From contig NZ_JOII01000017.1 of assembly GCF_000719955.1 (NCBI RefSeq), positions 1-64,000 on the forward strand: a stretch of DNA of 64,000 nucleotides, given 5' to 3'. Origin of the DNA: Streptomyces albidoflavus. GTDB taxonomy: Bacteria > Actinomycetota > Actinomycetes > Streptomycetales > Streptomycetaceae. The translations under genes were made by a program, and so were the position numbers. The notes below the pieces were generated by a model. It made no database searches. It saw only the letters and a program-made list of their open reading frames with translations, and was not told the origin of the DNA. Position 1 is the stretch's first letter. The number at the start of each line of letters is the position of its first letter. Shown piece after piece: positions 21,896 through 30,273 of the stretch.

Positions 21896-23158
21896 ATGTC
21901 CGACAGCCAGCCGCAGCCTTCGCCGTCCCCCGGCTCCCCCGGGTCACCCGGCGGACCGGGCGGTGCCGACGTCCTGCTGACCGGGGCCACGCTCACCGAC
22001 GGCCGCACCGTCGACGTCCGCCTCGGGCGCGGCCGCATCCAGGCCGTCGGCACCGCCGGCAGCCTCGCCCCGCTCGGCCTGCGCGTCGACCTCCGCGGCT
22101 ACCTGCTCCTCCCCGCCCCCGCCGAGCCGCACGCCCACAGCGACCTCGCCCTCACCGCCGACGCCGCCGGTCCCGTCTCCCCCGACCCGGCCGACGTCCA
22201 GCGCCGCGCCACCGAGGCCGCCCTGCTCCAGCTCGGCCACGGCGCCACCGCGCTCCGCTCGCACGTGCGCATCGGCGACGTGCAGGGCCTCGGCGCCATG
22301 GAGGCCGTCCTCCAGGCCCGCCGGGCGGTCCGCGGCCTCACCGAGCTGACCGCCGTCGCCATGCCCCGGCTGCTCACCGGCGTCGCCGGGGCCGACGGGC
22401 TCGCCATGCTCCACGACGCGGTCAAGATGGGCGCCTCCGTCGTCGGCGCCTGCCCCGACCTGGACCCGGACCCGACCGGCTGCGCCGAGGCCGTCCTCGA
22501 CGCCGCCGCCCAGCACGGCTGCCCGGTCGACCTGCACACCGACGGCTCCGACCCGGTCCGCCTCACCCGCCTCGCGGCGATGGCGGGCGGGCTGCGCCCC
22601 GGGGTCACCATCGGCCCCTGCGACGGGCTCGGCCGCCTCCCCGCCGACGTCGCGGGACGCACCGCCGAGGCACTGGCCGCCGCCGGCATCACCGTGGTCT
22701 GCCTCCCGCAGGGCCCCTGTGGCGGCCTGGAGCGCCGACGGGGCCACGACACCCCGGTCCACCTGCTGCGGGCCGCCGGGGTCCGTGTCACGGCCGGCAG
22801 CGGCGCCCTGCGCGACCTCGCCAACCCGGTCGGCCGCGGCGACCCCCTCCAGGCCGCCCAGCTGCTCGCCTCCCGGCACGGGCTGCGCCCCGACGAGGCG
22901 TACGAGGCGGTGGCCGGCGCCGCCCGCGAGGCGCTCGGGCTCGCCCCCGTGCGGATCGAGGCGGGGTTCCCGGCGGAGCTGTTGGCGGTGCGGGGGACGG
23001 GGCTCTCCGAGGCGCTCTCGCTCGGGTACAGCCGGATCGTGGTCCACCGGGGCCGGGTCGTCGCCCGGACCAGCGCGGTGCGCGAGTACTGCGACTCGGC
23101 CACCGCGGCCGTCTCCGACCTGCCGCGGCAGGGGCGCACCGGGACCGAACCGGCCTGA
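21896..23158 (+). CDS. amidohydrolase family protein, cytosine-deaminase-like
   Basis: 420 residues from ATG at 21896, with CAGGAG upstream. After a Pro/Ser/Gly-rich start, the fold shows a small beta domain (ADVLLTGATLTDGRTVDV), then PAPAEPHAHSDLAL with the first metal histidines. DLHTDGSDPVRL follows, and the end EALSLGYSRIVVHRGRVVART is the usual beta-sandwich return. This matches the cytosine deaminase/N-isopropylammelide branch. The usual final Asp motif reads TAGSGALRDLANPV, so one metal ligand may be altered. Substrate unknown. Confidence 0.8.
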   Translation: MSDSQPQPSPSPGSPGSPGGPGGADVLLTGATLTDGRTVDVRLGRGRIQAVGTAGSLAPLGLRVDLRGYLLLPAPAEPHAHSDLALTADAAGPVSPDPADVQRRATEAALLQLGHGATALRSHVRIGDVQGLGAMEAVLQARRAVRGLTELTAVAMPRLLTGVAGADGLAMLHDAVKMGASVVGACPDLDPDPTGCAEAVLDAAAQHGCPVDLHTDGSDPVRLTRLAAMAGGLRPGVTIGPCDGLGRLPADVAGRTAEALAAAGITVVCLPQGPCGGLERRRGHDTPVHLLRAAGVRVTAGSGALRDLANPVGRGDPLQAAQLLASRHGLRPDEAYEAVAGAAREALGLAPVRIEAGFPAELLAVRGTGLSEALSLGYSRIVVHRGRVVARTSAVREYCDSATAAVSDLPRQGRTGTEPA

Positions 23159-23219
23159 GCGGCACGCCGGTTCGGCGCTGGACGGGCGGGACGGGGCGGC
23201 CGGGCGTACGGTCGGGATC

Positions 23220-23876
23220 ATGCGCATTGTCATCGCTGGTGGACACGGAAAGATCGCCCTGCGGCTGGAGCGGCTGCTCGCCGCACGCGGAGACGACGTG
23301 ACAGGACTGATCCGCAACCCGGAGCAGGTCGACGACCTGCGCGAGGCGGGCGCCCAGGCCGTCCTGTGCGACCTGGAGTCGGCGACCGTCGAGGAGGTCA
23401 CCGAGGTGCTGCGGGGCGCCGACGCGGCGGTCTTCGCGGCCGGCTCGGGCCCGGGCAGCGGCACGGCCCGCAAGGAGACCATGGACCGCGACGGCGCCGA
23501 ACTCTTCGCCACCGCCGCCGAACGCGCCTCGGTGCGCCGCTTCCTGATCGTCTCCTCGATGGCCGCCGACGCCGGCCACCCGGGCGACGAGGTCTTCGAC
23601 GTCTACCTCCGGGCCAAGGGTGCCGCCGACGACGCGGTCCGGGCCCACCGGAACCTCGACTGGACGGTCCTGCGCCCCGGCTCCCTCACCGACGACGCCG
23701 GCACCGGCAAGGTCCGCCTCGAAGCCTCCACGGGCCGCGGCAGCGTCCCGCGCGACGACGTGGCCCGCGTCCTGATGGAGCTGATCGACACCCCGGCCAC
23801 GGCGGGCCTCACCCTGGAACTGATCTCCGGCGAGACCCCGGCGGCGGTCGCGGTGAAGGACGTCGCGGGCAACTGA
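23220..23876 (+). CDS. NAD(P)-binding SDR, YwnB/YhfK-like
   Basis: 218 residues from ATG at 23220. The Rossmann motif MRIVIAGGHGKIALRLERLL is followed by GADAAVFAAGSGPGSG, RRFLIVSSMAAD and LDWTVLRPGSLTDDAGTGKV, hallmarks of the SDR_a5/NmrA group represented by B. subtilis YhfK and YwnB. These are NAD(P)-binding proteins of mostly unknown substrate. It lies 61 bases after the amidohydrolase on the same strand and ends at a bidirectional terminator. Confidence 0.88.
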   Translation: MRIVIAGGHGKIALRLERLLAARGDDVTGLIRNPEQVDDLREAGAQAVLCDLESATVEEVTEVLRGADAAVFAAGSGPGSGTARKETMDRDGAELFATAAERASVRRFLIVSSMAADAGHPGDEVFDVYLRAKGAADDAVRAHRNLDWTVLRPGSLTDDAGTGKVRLEASTGRGSVPRDDVARVLMELIDTPATAGLTLELISGETPAAVAVKDVAGN

Positions 23877-23921
23877 TCCGGTCCCGCCCGCTTCGCGGAC
23901 GCACACGGCACACACGACGAA

Positions 23922-23955
23922 CCCCCTCCTTCCGCTCCGGAGCGGAAGGAGGGGG
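23922..23955. terminator. bidirectional terminator
   Basis: A perfect 15-base stem (CCCCCTCCTTCCGCT against its complement) with the loop CCGG lies between the convergent SDR and small secreted protein genes. Confidence 0.8.
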
Positions 23956-23973
23956 CAGGCTCTCGGCTGCGGG

Positions 23974-24306
23974 TCAGTTGATCTGGATCGCCGTCTCGTG
24001 CGCGGCGGCCACGGCCCAGGCCGTCTGGCCGCCACAGCTGTACACCGAAGCGGCGGACGAGTTCGCGACGACCCACGAGCCCCGGTGCTTCGAATCGGTC
24101 CCGCGGTAGTCCCGGCACGTCACGATGACCCGCACGTAACCGGCGCCTCCGGCGCACTCCGCGTAGCCCTTGACGCTCTTGGCGTCGACATAGCTCTTGC
24201 AGCCGGTCGGCCCGGCGGCCGACGCCGGGGCGGCCGAGGCCAGCCCGAGCCCGAGAACCGCCACCGCCGCGAGGCCCGCCGCCGAGATCTTCCTGGTCAT
24301 GCTCAT
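23974..24306 (-). CDS. small secreted four-cysteine protein of unknown function
   Basis: 110 residues from ATG at 24306, with GGAG five bases upstream; an ATG two codons later is possible. A typical Sec signal peptide ends at ASA/AGP near residue 31. The mature part, about 79 residues, holds four Cys (in TGCKSY, AECAGG, VTCRDY, YSCGGQ), suggesting two disulfides. It is rich in aromatic residues and Val. I do not recognise a family. The gene is isolated, between a bidirectional terminator and tRNA-Tyr's terminator. Confidence 0.75.
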   Translation of the reverse strand: MSMTRKISAAGLAAVAVLGLGLASAAPASAAGPTGCKSYVDAKSVKGYAECAGGAGYVRVIVTCRDYRGTDSKHRGSWVVANSSAASVYSCGGQTAWAVAAAHETAIQIN

Positions 24307-24397
24307 TGCTTCTCCCCGTTGTGTTCTGACGTGACCAGGTCACTCTGGGCTCTGCGCGCAACCTGATCAAGCTGTTTAAGGGGAGCGGGAAACGAAA

Positions 24398-24437
24398 GAT
24401 CCCCTCCTCCTGCTTCGAGAAGCAGGAGGAGGGGATC
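24398..24437 (-). terminator. terminator after tRNA-Tyr
   Basis: A perfect 19-base stem (5' arm GATCCCCTCCTCCTGCTTC) with a two-base loop is followed on the minus strand by TTTCGTTT. It starts 12 bases beyond the tRNA. Confidence 0.85.
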
Positions 24438-24448
24438 TCCACCCAGTG

Positions 24449-24530
24449 TGGCGGCGCCAGGATTCGAACCTGGGAAGGCTGAGCCGGCAGATTTACAGTC
24501 TGCTCCCTTTGGCCGCTCGGGCACACCGCC
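24449..24530 (-). tRNA. tRNA-Tyr (GTA anticodon)
   Basis: 82 bases on the minus strand with a long variable arm, as expected for bacterial tRNA-Tyr. The acceptor GGCGGTG pairs with CGCCGCC with one wobble. The anticodon loop in GACTGTAAATC carries GTA, the T-loop is TTCGAAT and the discriminator is A. Confidence 0.96.
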
Positions 24531-24742
24531 TGGGATGCCGCCTCGCAGCCCCGCTTCGGGGCGGTGCTCCGTGGCAACGACGTAAACGATACCTGATGCG
24601 TGGGGGTGGTCCGCCACTCGGTTGTTCGCGGGCCCGGGGTGACGGTGGTGGCTAGTCTTTGCGGGTGCGGCCGGGGCGGAACCCCGGCCGCCGCTCTGCC
24701 CGACCGTTGCCAGCACACCACCGAATCAAGGAGCCACAGGAC

Positions 24743-25231
24743 ATGGCCGACTCCAGTTTCGACATCGTCTCGAAGGTCGAGCGGCAGGAGGTCGACAACG
24801 CCCTCAACCAGGCCGCCAAGGAGATCTCGCAGCGTTACGACTTCAGGAACGTCGGGGCGTCGATCGCCTGGTCCGGCGAGAAGATCCTGATGGAGGCCAA
24901 CTCCGAGGAGCGGGTCAACGCCATCCTCGACGTCTTCCAGTCCAAGCTGATCAAGCGCGGGATCTCGCTGAAGGCCCTGGACGCCGGGGAGCCGCAGCTC
25001 TCGGGCAAGGAGTACAAGCTCTTCGCCTCCATCCAGGAGGGCATCTCGCAGGAGAACGCCAAGAAGGTCGCCAAGCTCATCCGCGACGAGGGCCCGAAGG
25101 GCGTCAAGGCGCAGGTGCAGGGTGACGAGCTGCGCGTCAGCTCCAAGAGCCGGGACGACCTCCAGGCCGTGCAGGCCCTGCTGAAGAACCAGGACTTCGA
25201 CTTCGCGCTGCAGTACGTCAACTACCGCTGA
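24743..25231 (+). CDS. yajQ: YajQ family nucleotide-binding protein
   Basis: 162 residues from ATG at 24743, with AAGGAG upstream. The family signature starts [20 protein letters not shown] and continues with [15 protein letters not shown]. YajQ is a two-domain RNA-recognition-like protein; homologues bind tRNA, GTP or cyclic di-GMP and act as translation- or virulence-linked regulators. The sequence ends normally with [11 protein letters not shown]. The gene is alone, between the tRNA-Tyr region and a bidirectional hairpin. Confidence 0.96.
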   Translation: MADSSFDIVSKVERQEVDNALNQAAKEISQRYDFRNVGASIAWSGEKILMEANSEERVNAILDVFQSKLIKRGISLKALDAGEPQLSGKEYKLFASIQEGISQENAKKVAKLIRDEGPKGVKAQVQGDELRVSSKSRDDLQAVQALLKNQDFDFALQYVNYR

Positions 25232-25261
25232 CCCGGGGACCGCGACGGCGTACGGCACAAC

Positions 25262-25291
25262 GGCGGCCGCCCCTGGTCAGGGGCGGCCGCC
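25262..25291. terminator. bidirectional terminator between yajQ and the GlsB-like gene
   Basis: GGCGGCCGCCCCTG and its exact complement are separated by two bases, placed between the two convergent genes. Confidence 0.75.
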
Positions 25292-25297
25292 GGCGGT

Positions 25298-25564
25298 TCA
25301 GCGTCGGGAATGGCCGAAGAGCAGACGGTAGGCGATGAGCAGCACCAGGGAGCCGCCGATGGCGGAGACCCAGGTGGCGGCGTCGAAGAACTCGTTGGCG
25401 ATGGGGCGGTCCAGGAAGCGGCTGGATATCCAGCCGCCGATGAAGGCGCCCGCGACGCCGATGAGGATGGTGCCGATGAAACCGCCCGGGTCGCGCCCGG
25501 GGAGGATGATCTTCGCGATTGCTCCGGCCAGCAGGCCGAGAATGATCCAGCTGATGATGCCCAT
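25298..25564 (-). CDS. GlsB/YeaQ/YmgE family stress-associated membrane protein
   Basis: 88 residues. Three glycine-rich membrane segments include GIISWIILGLLAGAIAKIIL, GGFIGTILIGVAGAFIGGWI and SAIGGSLVLLIAYRLLFGH, the transglycosylase-associated (PF04226) family. The molecular role is unknown; members are often induced by general stress. ATG start at 25564 with GGCAGGA upstream. It lies 179 bases downstream of the YccF-like gene and may have its own promoter. Confidence 0.93.
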   Translation of the reverse strand: MGIISWIILGLLAGAIAKIILPGRDPGGFIGTILIGVAGAFIGGWISSRFLDRPIANEFFDAATWVSAIGGSLVLLIAYRLLFGHSRR

Positions 25565-25743
25565 GCGGTGATCCTGCCTCTCGCAAACATGTTCATGCGT
25601 CGGGCGGGTACATGTCGTGGATCTTCACCGCAGGCCCCTCCGCGGCACACACCGCGGTCCCCCGTGCGGGTCGTCGTTCCATGTGCCCGGACGCCGTCCT
25701 CCCAGGAGGACGTGGACGGCGGACGCGTGGTTGCCCGGAGGCG

Positions 25744-26136
25744 TCAGCGGGCCGCGAAGGGCTGGTCGGTACGGACGATCTCGCGGCCGAGCGGCATCAG
25801 GGAGACGGGGATCAGCTTGAAGTTGGCGATGCCCAGCGGGATGCCGATGATCGTGACGCACAGGGCGATGCCGGTGGTGATGTGGCCGAGCGCCAGCCAC
25901 CAGCCGGCCAGGACCAGCCACAGCACGTTCCCCACGCAGGACGGGGCGCCCGCGTCGCGCCGCTCGACGGCGGAGTAGCCGAAGGGCCAGAGGGCGTAGA
26001 CGCCGATCCGGAACGCGGCGACGCCGAACGGGATGCCGATGATCGTGATGCAGAGCAGCACTCCGGCGACCATGTAGGCGAGGAAGAGCCAGAAGCCGCT
26101 CAGGACCAGCCAGATGATGTTCAGAAGGGTCTTCAA
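25744..26136 (-). CDS. YccF domain-containing inner-membrane protein
   Basis: 130 residues from TTG at 26136, which overlaps the htpX stop codon (TTGA), so translation is probably coupled. The protein holds two copies of the YccF repeat: [19 protein letters not shown] with [16 protein letters not shown], then [16 protein letters not shown] with [16 protein letters not shown]. Each copy forms a pair of membrane helices. Function is unknown. The pairing with HtpX suggests a membrane stress context. Confidence 0.9.
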   Translation of the reverse strand: MKTLLNIIWLVLSGFWLFLAYMVAGVLLCITIIGIPFGVAAFRIGVYALWPFGYSAVERRDAGAPSCVGNVLWLVLAGWWLALGHITTGIALCVTIIGIPLGIANFKLIPVSLMPLGREIVRTDQPFAAR

Positions 26137-26993
26137 CGACGGCCTGCCATCTGTTCGAGTCGGGCGATGCGCTCCGCCATCGGCGGGTGCGTGGAGAACA
26201 TCTTCGCCATCGTCTCCCCCGGACGGAAGGGATTGGCGATCATCATGTGGCTGGCCGTCTCGATGCGCGGTTCCGGGGGCAACGGCAGCCGTTTCGTACC
26301 GGCGTCCAGCTTACGCAGGGCGGAGGCGAGGGCCAGAGGGTCTCCGGTCAGCTGGGCGCCGGAGGCGTCGGCCTCGTACTCGCGGCTGCGGCTGATGGCG
26401 AGCTGGATGACGGAGGCGGCGAGCGGGCCGAGCAGCATGATCAGGAGCATGCCGAAGAGGCCGGGGCCCTCGTCGTTGTCGGAGCGGCCGACGGGGATCA
26501 GCCAGGCGAAGTTGACCAGGAACATGATCACGGAGGCGAGGGCTCCGGCGACCGAGGAGATGAGGATGTCGCGGTTGTAGACGTGGCTCAGCTCGTGGCC
26601 GATGACGCCGCGCAGTTCGCGCTCGTCGAGGAGGCGGAGGATGCCGTCGGTGCAGCAGACCGCGGCGTTGCGCGGGTTGCGGCCGGTGGCGAAGGCGTTG
26701 GGGGCCTCGGTGGGCGAGATGTAGAGGCGGGGCATGGGCTGGCGGGCCTGCGTCGAGAGGTCCCGGACCATGCGGTAGAGCTGGGGCGCCTCGAACTCGC
26801 TGACCGGCCGTGCCCGCATGGCGCGCAGGGCCAGTTTGTCGCTGTTCCAGTACGCGTAGGCGTTGGTGCCGAGAGCGACGAGGAGCGCGACGAACAGCCC
26901 CGTCCGGCCGAAGAAGCTGCCGATGACGAGGATGAGCGCGGACAGGCCCCCGAGGAGTACGGCGGTTTTCAGCCCGTTGTGCCGGCGGTGCAC
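26133..26993 (-). CDS. htpX: zinc metalloprotease HtpX
   Basis: 286 residues from GTG at 26993, with GGAGGG upstream. Two N-terminal membrane segments (residues about 8-45), the M48 zinc motif HELSH in [14 protein letters not shown], two more membrane segments, and the third ligand in [11 protein letters not shown] are present. The C-terminus ends in [16 protein letters not shown]. HtpX degrades damaged membrane proteins, complementing FtsH. It is the first gene of a two-gene unit with the YccF protein. Confidence 0.95.
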   Translation of the reverse strand: MHRRHNGLKTAVLLGGLSALILVIGSFFGRTGLFVALLVALGTNAYAYWNSDKLALRAMRARPVSEFEAPQLYRMVRDLSTQARQPMPRLYISPTEAPNAFATGRNPRNAAVCCTDGILRLLDERELRGVIGHELSHVYNRDILISSVAGALASVIMFLVNFAWLIPVGRSDNDEGPGLFGMLLIMLLGPLAASVIQLAISRSREYEADASGAQLTGDPLALASALRKLDAGTKRLPLPPEPRIETASHMMIANPFRPGETMAKMFSTHPPMAERIARLEQMAGRR

Positions 26994-27151
26994 GGTACGC
27001 CCTCCAGGATGGTGCGGCAGGGGAGCCCTTGCGGACCGGGTGCGTTCTTCTGCACCCAGTGGACCCTCCCTCCCTGGTCAACGCGAGGCGGGCGGCACCA
27101 GTTCCCGGCCGTCCGGGCGCAAGGGGCCGCACGGCCCGTGCCCGGGGCCGG

Positions 27152-28693
27152 TCAGAAGAGGCCGGTGCCGGTGAACCGGAGGATCAGCTGCGGGGCGCCC
27201 GAGAGGGCCACGCCGATGAGGGCGGCCAGCGCGACGGCGGCGGTGAGCGGCCGGGGGACGGCGCGCGGCAGGGCGGTGGCCCCTTCGGCGGCGGGCCGGA
27301 AGAGCAGGGCGGTCCAGCGCAGGTAGTAGACGAGGGCGACGACGACGTTGAGGGCCATGACGACGGCGAGCCAGCCGAGTCCGGCCTCGACGGCGGCCGA
27401 GAAGACGGCGACCTTGGCGAAGAGGCCGACGACGCCTGGCGGCAGCCCGGCCAGGCAGAGCAGGAAGAAGCCGAGGGCCAGGGCGTGGGCCGGGTGGGTG
27501 GCGTACAGCGCGCGGTGGTCGGTGAGGCGGCCGGCCGGGCGGGTGCGGGCGACGAGGGCGACGACGGCGAAGGCGCCGAGGTTCACGGCGGCGTACATGA
27601 GGGCGTAGGCGAGGGTGGCGCCGACGGCCGCGTCGGGCGCGCCGGTGTACGCGGCGGCGGCGAGCGGCACCAGGAGGTAGCCGGCCTGGCCGACGGAGGA
27701 CCAGGCGAGCAGGCGTACGGCGCTGTGGCGGCGGCCGGGGCGCTGGCGCAGGGCGGCGGTGTTGCCCGCGGTCATGGTGACGGCGGCGAGGACGGCGAGC
27801 AGCGGGCCCCAGACCTCGCCGTAGGAGGGGAAGGCGAGGACGGTGACGAGGACGATGCCGGTCAGGCCGACGGTCTTGCCGACCACGGAGAGGTAGCCGG
27901 CGACCGGGACGGGGGCGCCGGTGTAGGTGTCGGGGACCCAGAAGTGGAAGGGGGCGGCGGCGGTCTTGAAGGCGAAGCCGACGAGGGTGAGGGCGACGCC
28001 GGCCTGGGCGAGGGTGTGCAGCCCGGGGTCGGCGCCGGGGAGGCGCTCGGCGATCTCGGTGAGGTGCAGGGTGCCGGTGACGGCGTAGACGAAGCTGACG
28101 CCGAGGAGGGTGACGGCGGTGGCGGCGACCGAGGAGAGGAAGAACTTGAGCGCGGCCTCGGAGGAGCGGCGCTCCCCACGGCGCAGCCCGACCAGGGCGA
28201 AGGCGGGCAGGGAGGCCACTTCGAGGGCGATGACGAGGGTGGCGAGGTCGCGGGAGGCGGGCAGCAGGGCGGCTCCGGCGGCGGAGGCCAGCAGGAGGAA
28301 CCAGTACTCGCCGGCGGGGAGCCGGTCGTCGCGGACGGCGGCCTGCGAGAGGACGGCGGTGAGCAGCGCGCCGCCGAGGACGAGGAGCTGGACGACGAGG
28401 GTGAAGCCGTCGGCGGTGTAGCTGCACGCGCCGCCCGCCGTGTCGGCGACGCAGAAGGTGGCGCGGTCCTCGCCGATGAGGGGCAGCAGGGTGAGCAGGG
28501 CGGCGGCGAGTCCGGCGAGCGTGATCACTCCGAGGAGTGGTTTGCGGCGCTCGGGCAGGAACAGGTCGGTGACGAGGACGGCCAGCGCGAGGACGGCCGT
28601 CAGGGTCGGCGGGGTGATCGCGAGCCAGTCCACGGACTGCGCCTGGGCGGCGAGCGCGGGCTGGGCGAGGGCGGCCATGGCCGGCGCGGTCAT
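27152..28693 (-). CDS. nuoN: complex I-like subunit N (antiporter-type membrane subunit)
   Basis: 513 residues, start ATG at 28693 overlapping the nuoM stop codon (ATGA). About 14 membrane helices. Conserved antiporter-subunit segments include GEYWFLLLASAAGAALLPAS, ALEVASLPAFALVGLRR, with the key Glu and Lys pair, and the later TAAAPFHFWVPDTYTGAP channel motif. NuoN is one of three proton-pumping membrane subunits. This is the last gene of the ten-gene operon; downstream 27000-27151 I see no clear terminator. Confidence 0.95.
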   Translation of the reverse strand: MTAPAMAALAQPALAAQAQSVDWLAITPPTLTAVLALAVLVTDLFLPERRKPLLGVITLAGLAAALLTLLPLIGEDRATFCVADTAGGACSYTADGFTLVVQLLVLGGALLTAVLSQAAVRDDRLPAGEYWFLLLASAAGAALLPASRDLATLVIALEVASLPAFALVGLRRGERRSSEAALKFFLSSVAATAVTLLGVSFVYAVTGTLHLTEIAERLPGADPGLHTLAQAGVALTLVGFAFKTAAAPFHFWVPDTYTGAPVPVAGYLSVVGKTVGLTGIVLVTVLAFPSYGEVWGPLLAVLAAVTMTAGNTAALRQRPGRRHSAVRLLAWSSVGQAGYLLVPLAAAAYTGAPDAAVGATLAYALMYAAVNLGAFAVVALVARTRPAGRLTDHRALYATHPAHALALGFFLLCLAGLPPGVVGLFAKVAVFSAAVEAGLGWLAVVMALNVVVALVYYLRWTALLFRPAAEGATALPRAVPRPLTAAVALAALIGVALSGAPQLILRFTGTGLF

Positions 28694-30273
28694 GAGGCGC
28701 CTCCTGCGAGAAGCTTCTGCACGGCGGGGTCGGTGAGGCCGAGCAGTACTGCGGGCCAGACTCCGGCGAGGACGGTCAGGGCGACGAGCGGGGTCCAGGT
28801 GGCGGCTTCGTGCCCCCGGACGTCGGCGAGCGGCGGGGCGCCCTCGGGGACGGCGCCCATGCAGATCCGGCGGACCACGAGGAGCAGGTACGCGGCGGTG
28901 AGCAGGGTGCCGAGTCCGGCGAGGCCGAGGTAGACGAGGAAGGCGGGGCGGCTGAGTCCGGCGGCGGGCTGGAAGGCGCCGAACATGGCGAGCATCTCGC
29001 CCCAGAACCCGGCGAGTCCCGGCAGGCCGAGCGAGGCGACGGCGGCGAAGGCGAGGAGGGCGCCGAGGCGTGGGGCGCGGCCGTAGAGGGCGGCTCCGGC
29101 GACGCCGGCGAGGGCGTCGATGCCGGTGGAGCCGGTGCGGTCCTTGAGGGCGCCGACGAGGAAGAAGAGCAGGCCGGTGATGAGGCCGTGGGCGACGTTG
29201 GCGAAGAGGGCGCCGTTGACTCCGGTGGGCGTCATGGTGGCGATGCCGAGCAGGACGAAGCCCATGTGGCCGACGGAGGAGTACGCGATGAGGCGCTTGA
29301 GGTCGCCCTTGCCGCCCTCGCGGACCAGGGAGAGGCAGACCAGCGAGCCGTAGACGATGCCGACGGCGGCGAAGGCGCCCAGGTAGGGGGCGAAGGCGTG
29401 GAGGCCGTCGGGGGTGGCGGGCAGCAGGATGCGGACGAAGCCATAGGTGCCCATCTTCAGCAGGACGCCGGCGAGGAGGACCGAGCCGACGGTGGGCGCG
29501 GCGGTGTGCGCGTCGGGGAGCCAGCTGTGCAGCGGCCACATCGGGGATTTGACGGCGAGGCCGAGCCCTACCGCGATGACGGCCACAAGCTGTACAGTTA
29601 CAGAGAGTGACGAACCGCCGTCCGCGGCGAGCGCCACCATGTCGAACGTGCCTGCCTTCAACCCGATGAGGAGCAGGCCGAGCAGCATGATCACGGAGCC
29701 GAGGAGGGTGTAGACGATGAACTTCCCCGCCGCCTGTTCGCGGGCGGCGCCGCCCCAGCGGGCGATGAGGAAGTACATGGGGATGAGGACCGTCTCGAAG
29801 GCCAGGAAGAACAGGATCAGGTCGAGGACGGCGAAGGTGGCGAGCGTGCCGGTCTCCAGCAGGAGCAGCAGCGCGACGAACGCCTTCGGCGAGGCCCCGG
29901 TGGGGGGCCGGAAGTAGCTGTAGAGCGCGCAGAGGAAGGTGAGGAGCGCGGTGAGGACGAGCAGGGGGAGCGAGATCCCGTCGACGCCCAGGTGGAGGCG
30001 GATGTCGAGGGCGGGGATCCAGCTGATGTCGGTGCTCGCCTGCATCACCGAGGGCCTGCTGTGGTCGAACCCGGCGGCCAGGGCGAGGGTGAGCAGCAGG
30101 ATCACGCCGGTGACGAGGACGCCGTGGCGCAGCACGGCCTGGTCGGGGCTCTTGCCCTTGAGGCCGGGCGGGGCGGGCAGCAGGGCGGCGACGGCGCCGA
30201 CGAGCGGTCCGGCGACGGTGGCGGCGAGGAGCAGCTGGAGCACGGGTTCGCTGATATCGGGCACGGCTCTCAC
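28690..30273 (-). CDS. nuoM: complex I-like subunit M (antiporter-type membrane subunit)
   Basis: 527 residues from GTG at 30273, overlapping the nuoL stop codon; a second GTG nine bases later is an alternative. The HLGVDGISLPLLVLTALLTF segment, FETVLIPMYFLIARWGG with the pumping Glu, and KSPMWPLHSWLPDAHTAAPT with its channel Lys are conserved. About 14 membrane helices. It pumps protons in the membrane arm. Translationally coupled to nuoL and nuoN. Confidence 0.95.
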   Translation of the reverse strand: MRAVPDISEPVLQLLLAATVAGPLVGAVAALLPAPPGLKGKSPDQAVLRHGVLVTGVILLLTLALAAGFDHSRPSVMQASTDISWIPALDIRLHLGVDGISLPLLVLTALLTFLCALYSYFRPPTGASPKAFVALLLLLETGTLATFAVLDLILFFLAFETVLIPMYFLIARWGGAAREQAAGKFIVYTLLGSVIMLLGLLLIGLKAGTFDMVALAADGGSSLSVTVQLVAVIAVGLGLAVKSPMWPLHSWLPDAHTAAPTVGSVLLAGVLLKMGTYGFVRILLPATPDGLHAFAPYLGAFAAVGIVYGSLVCLSLVREGGKGDLKRLIAYSSVGHMGFVLLGIATMTPTGVNGALFANVAHGLITGLLFFLVGALKDRTGSTGIDALAGVAGAALYGRAPRLGALLAFAAVASLGLPGLAGFWGEMLAMFGAFQPAAGLSRPAFLVYLGLAGLGTLLTAAYLLLVVRRICMGAVPEGAPPLADVRGHEAATWTPLVALTVLAGVWPAVLLGLTDPAVQKLLAGGAS

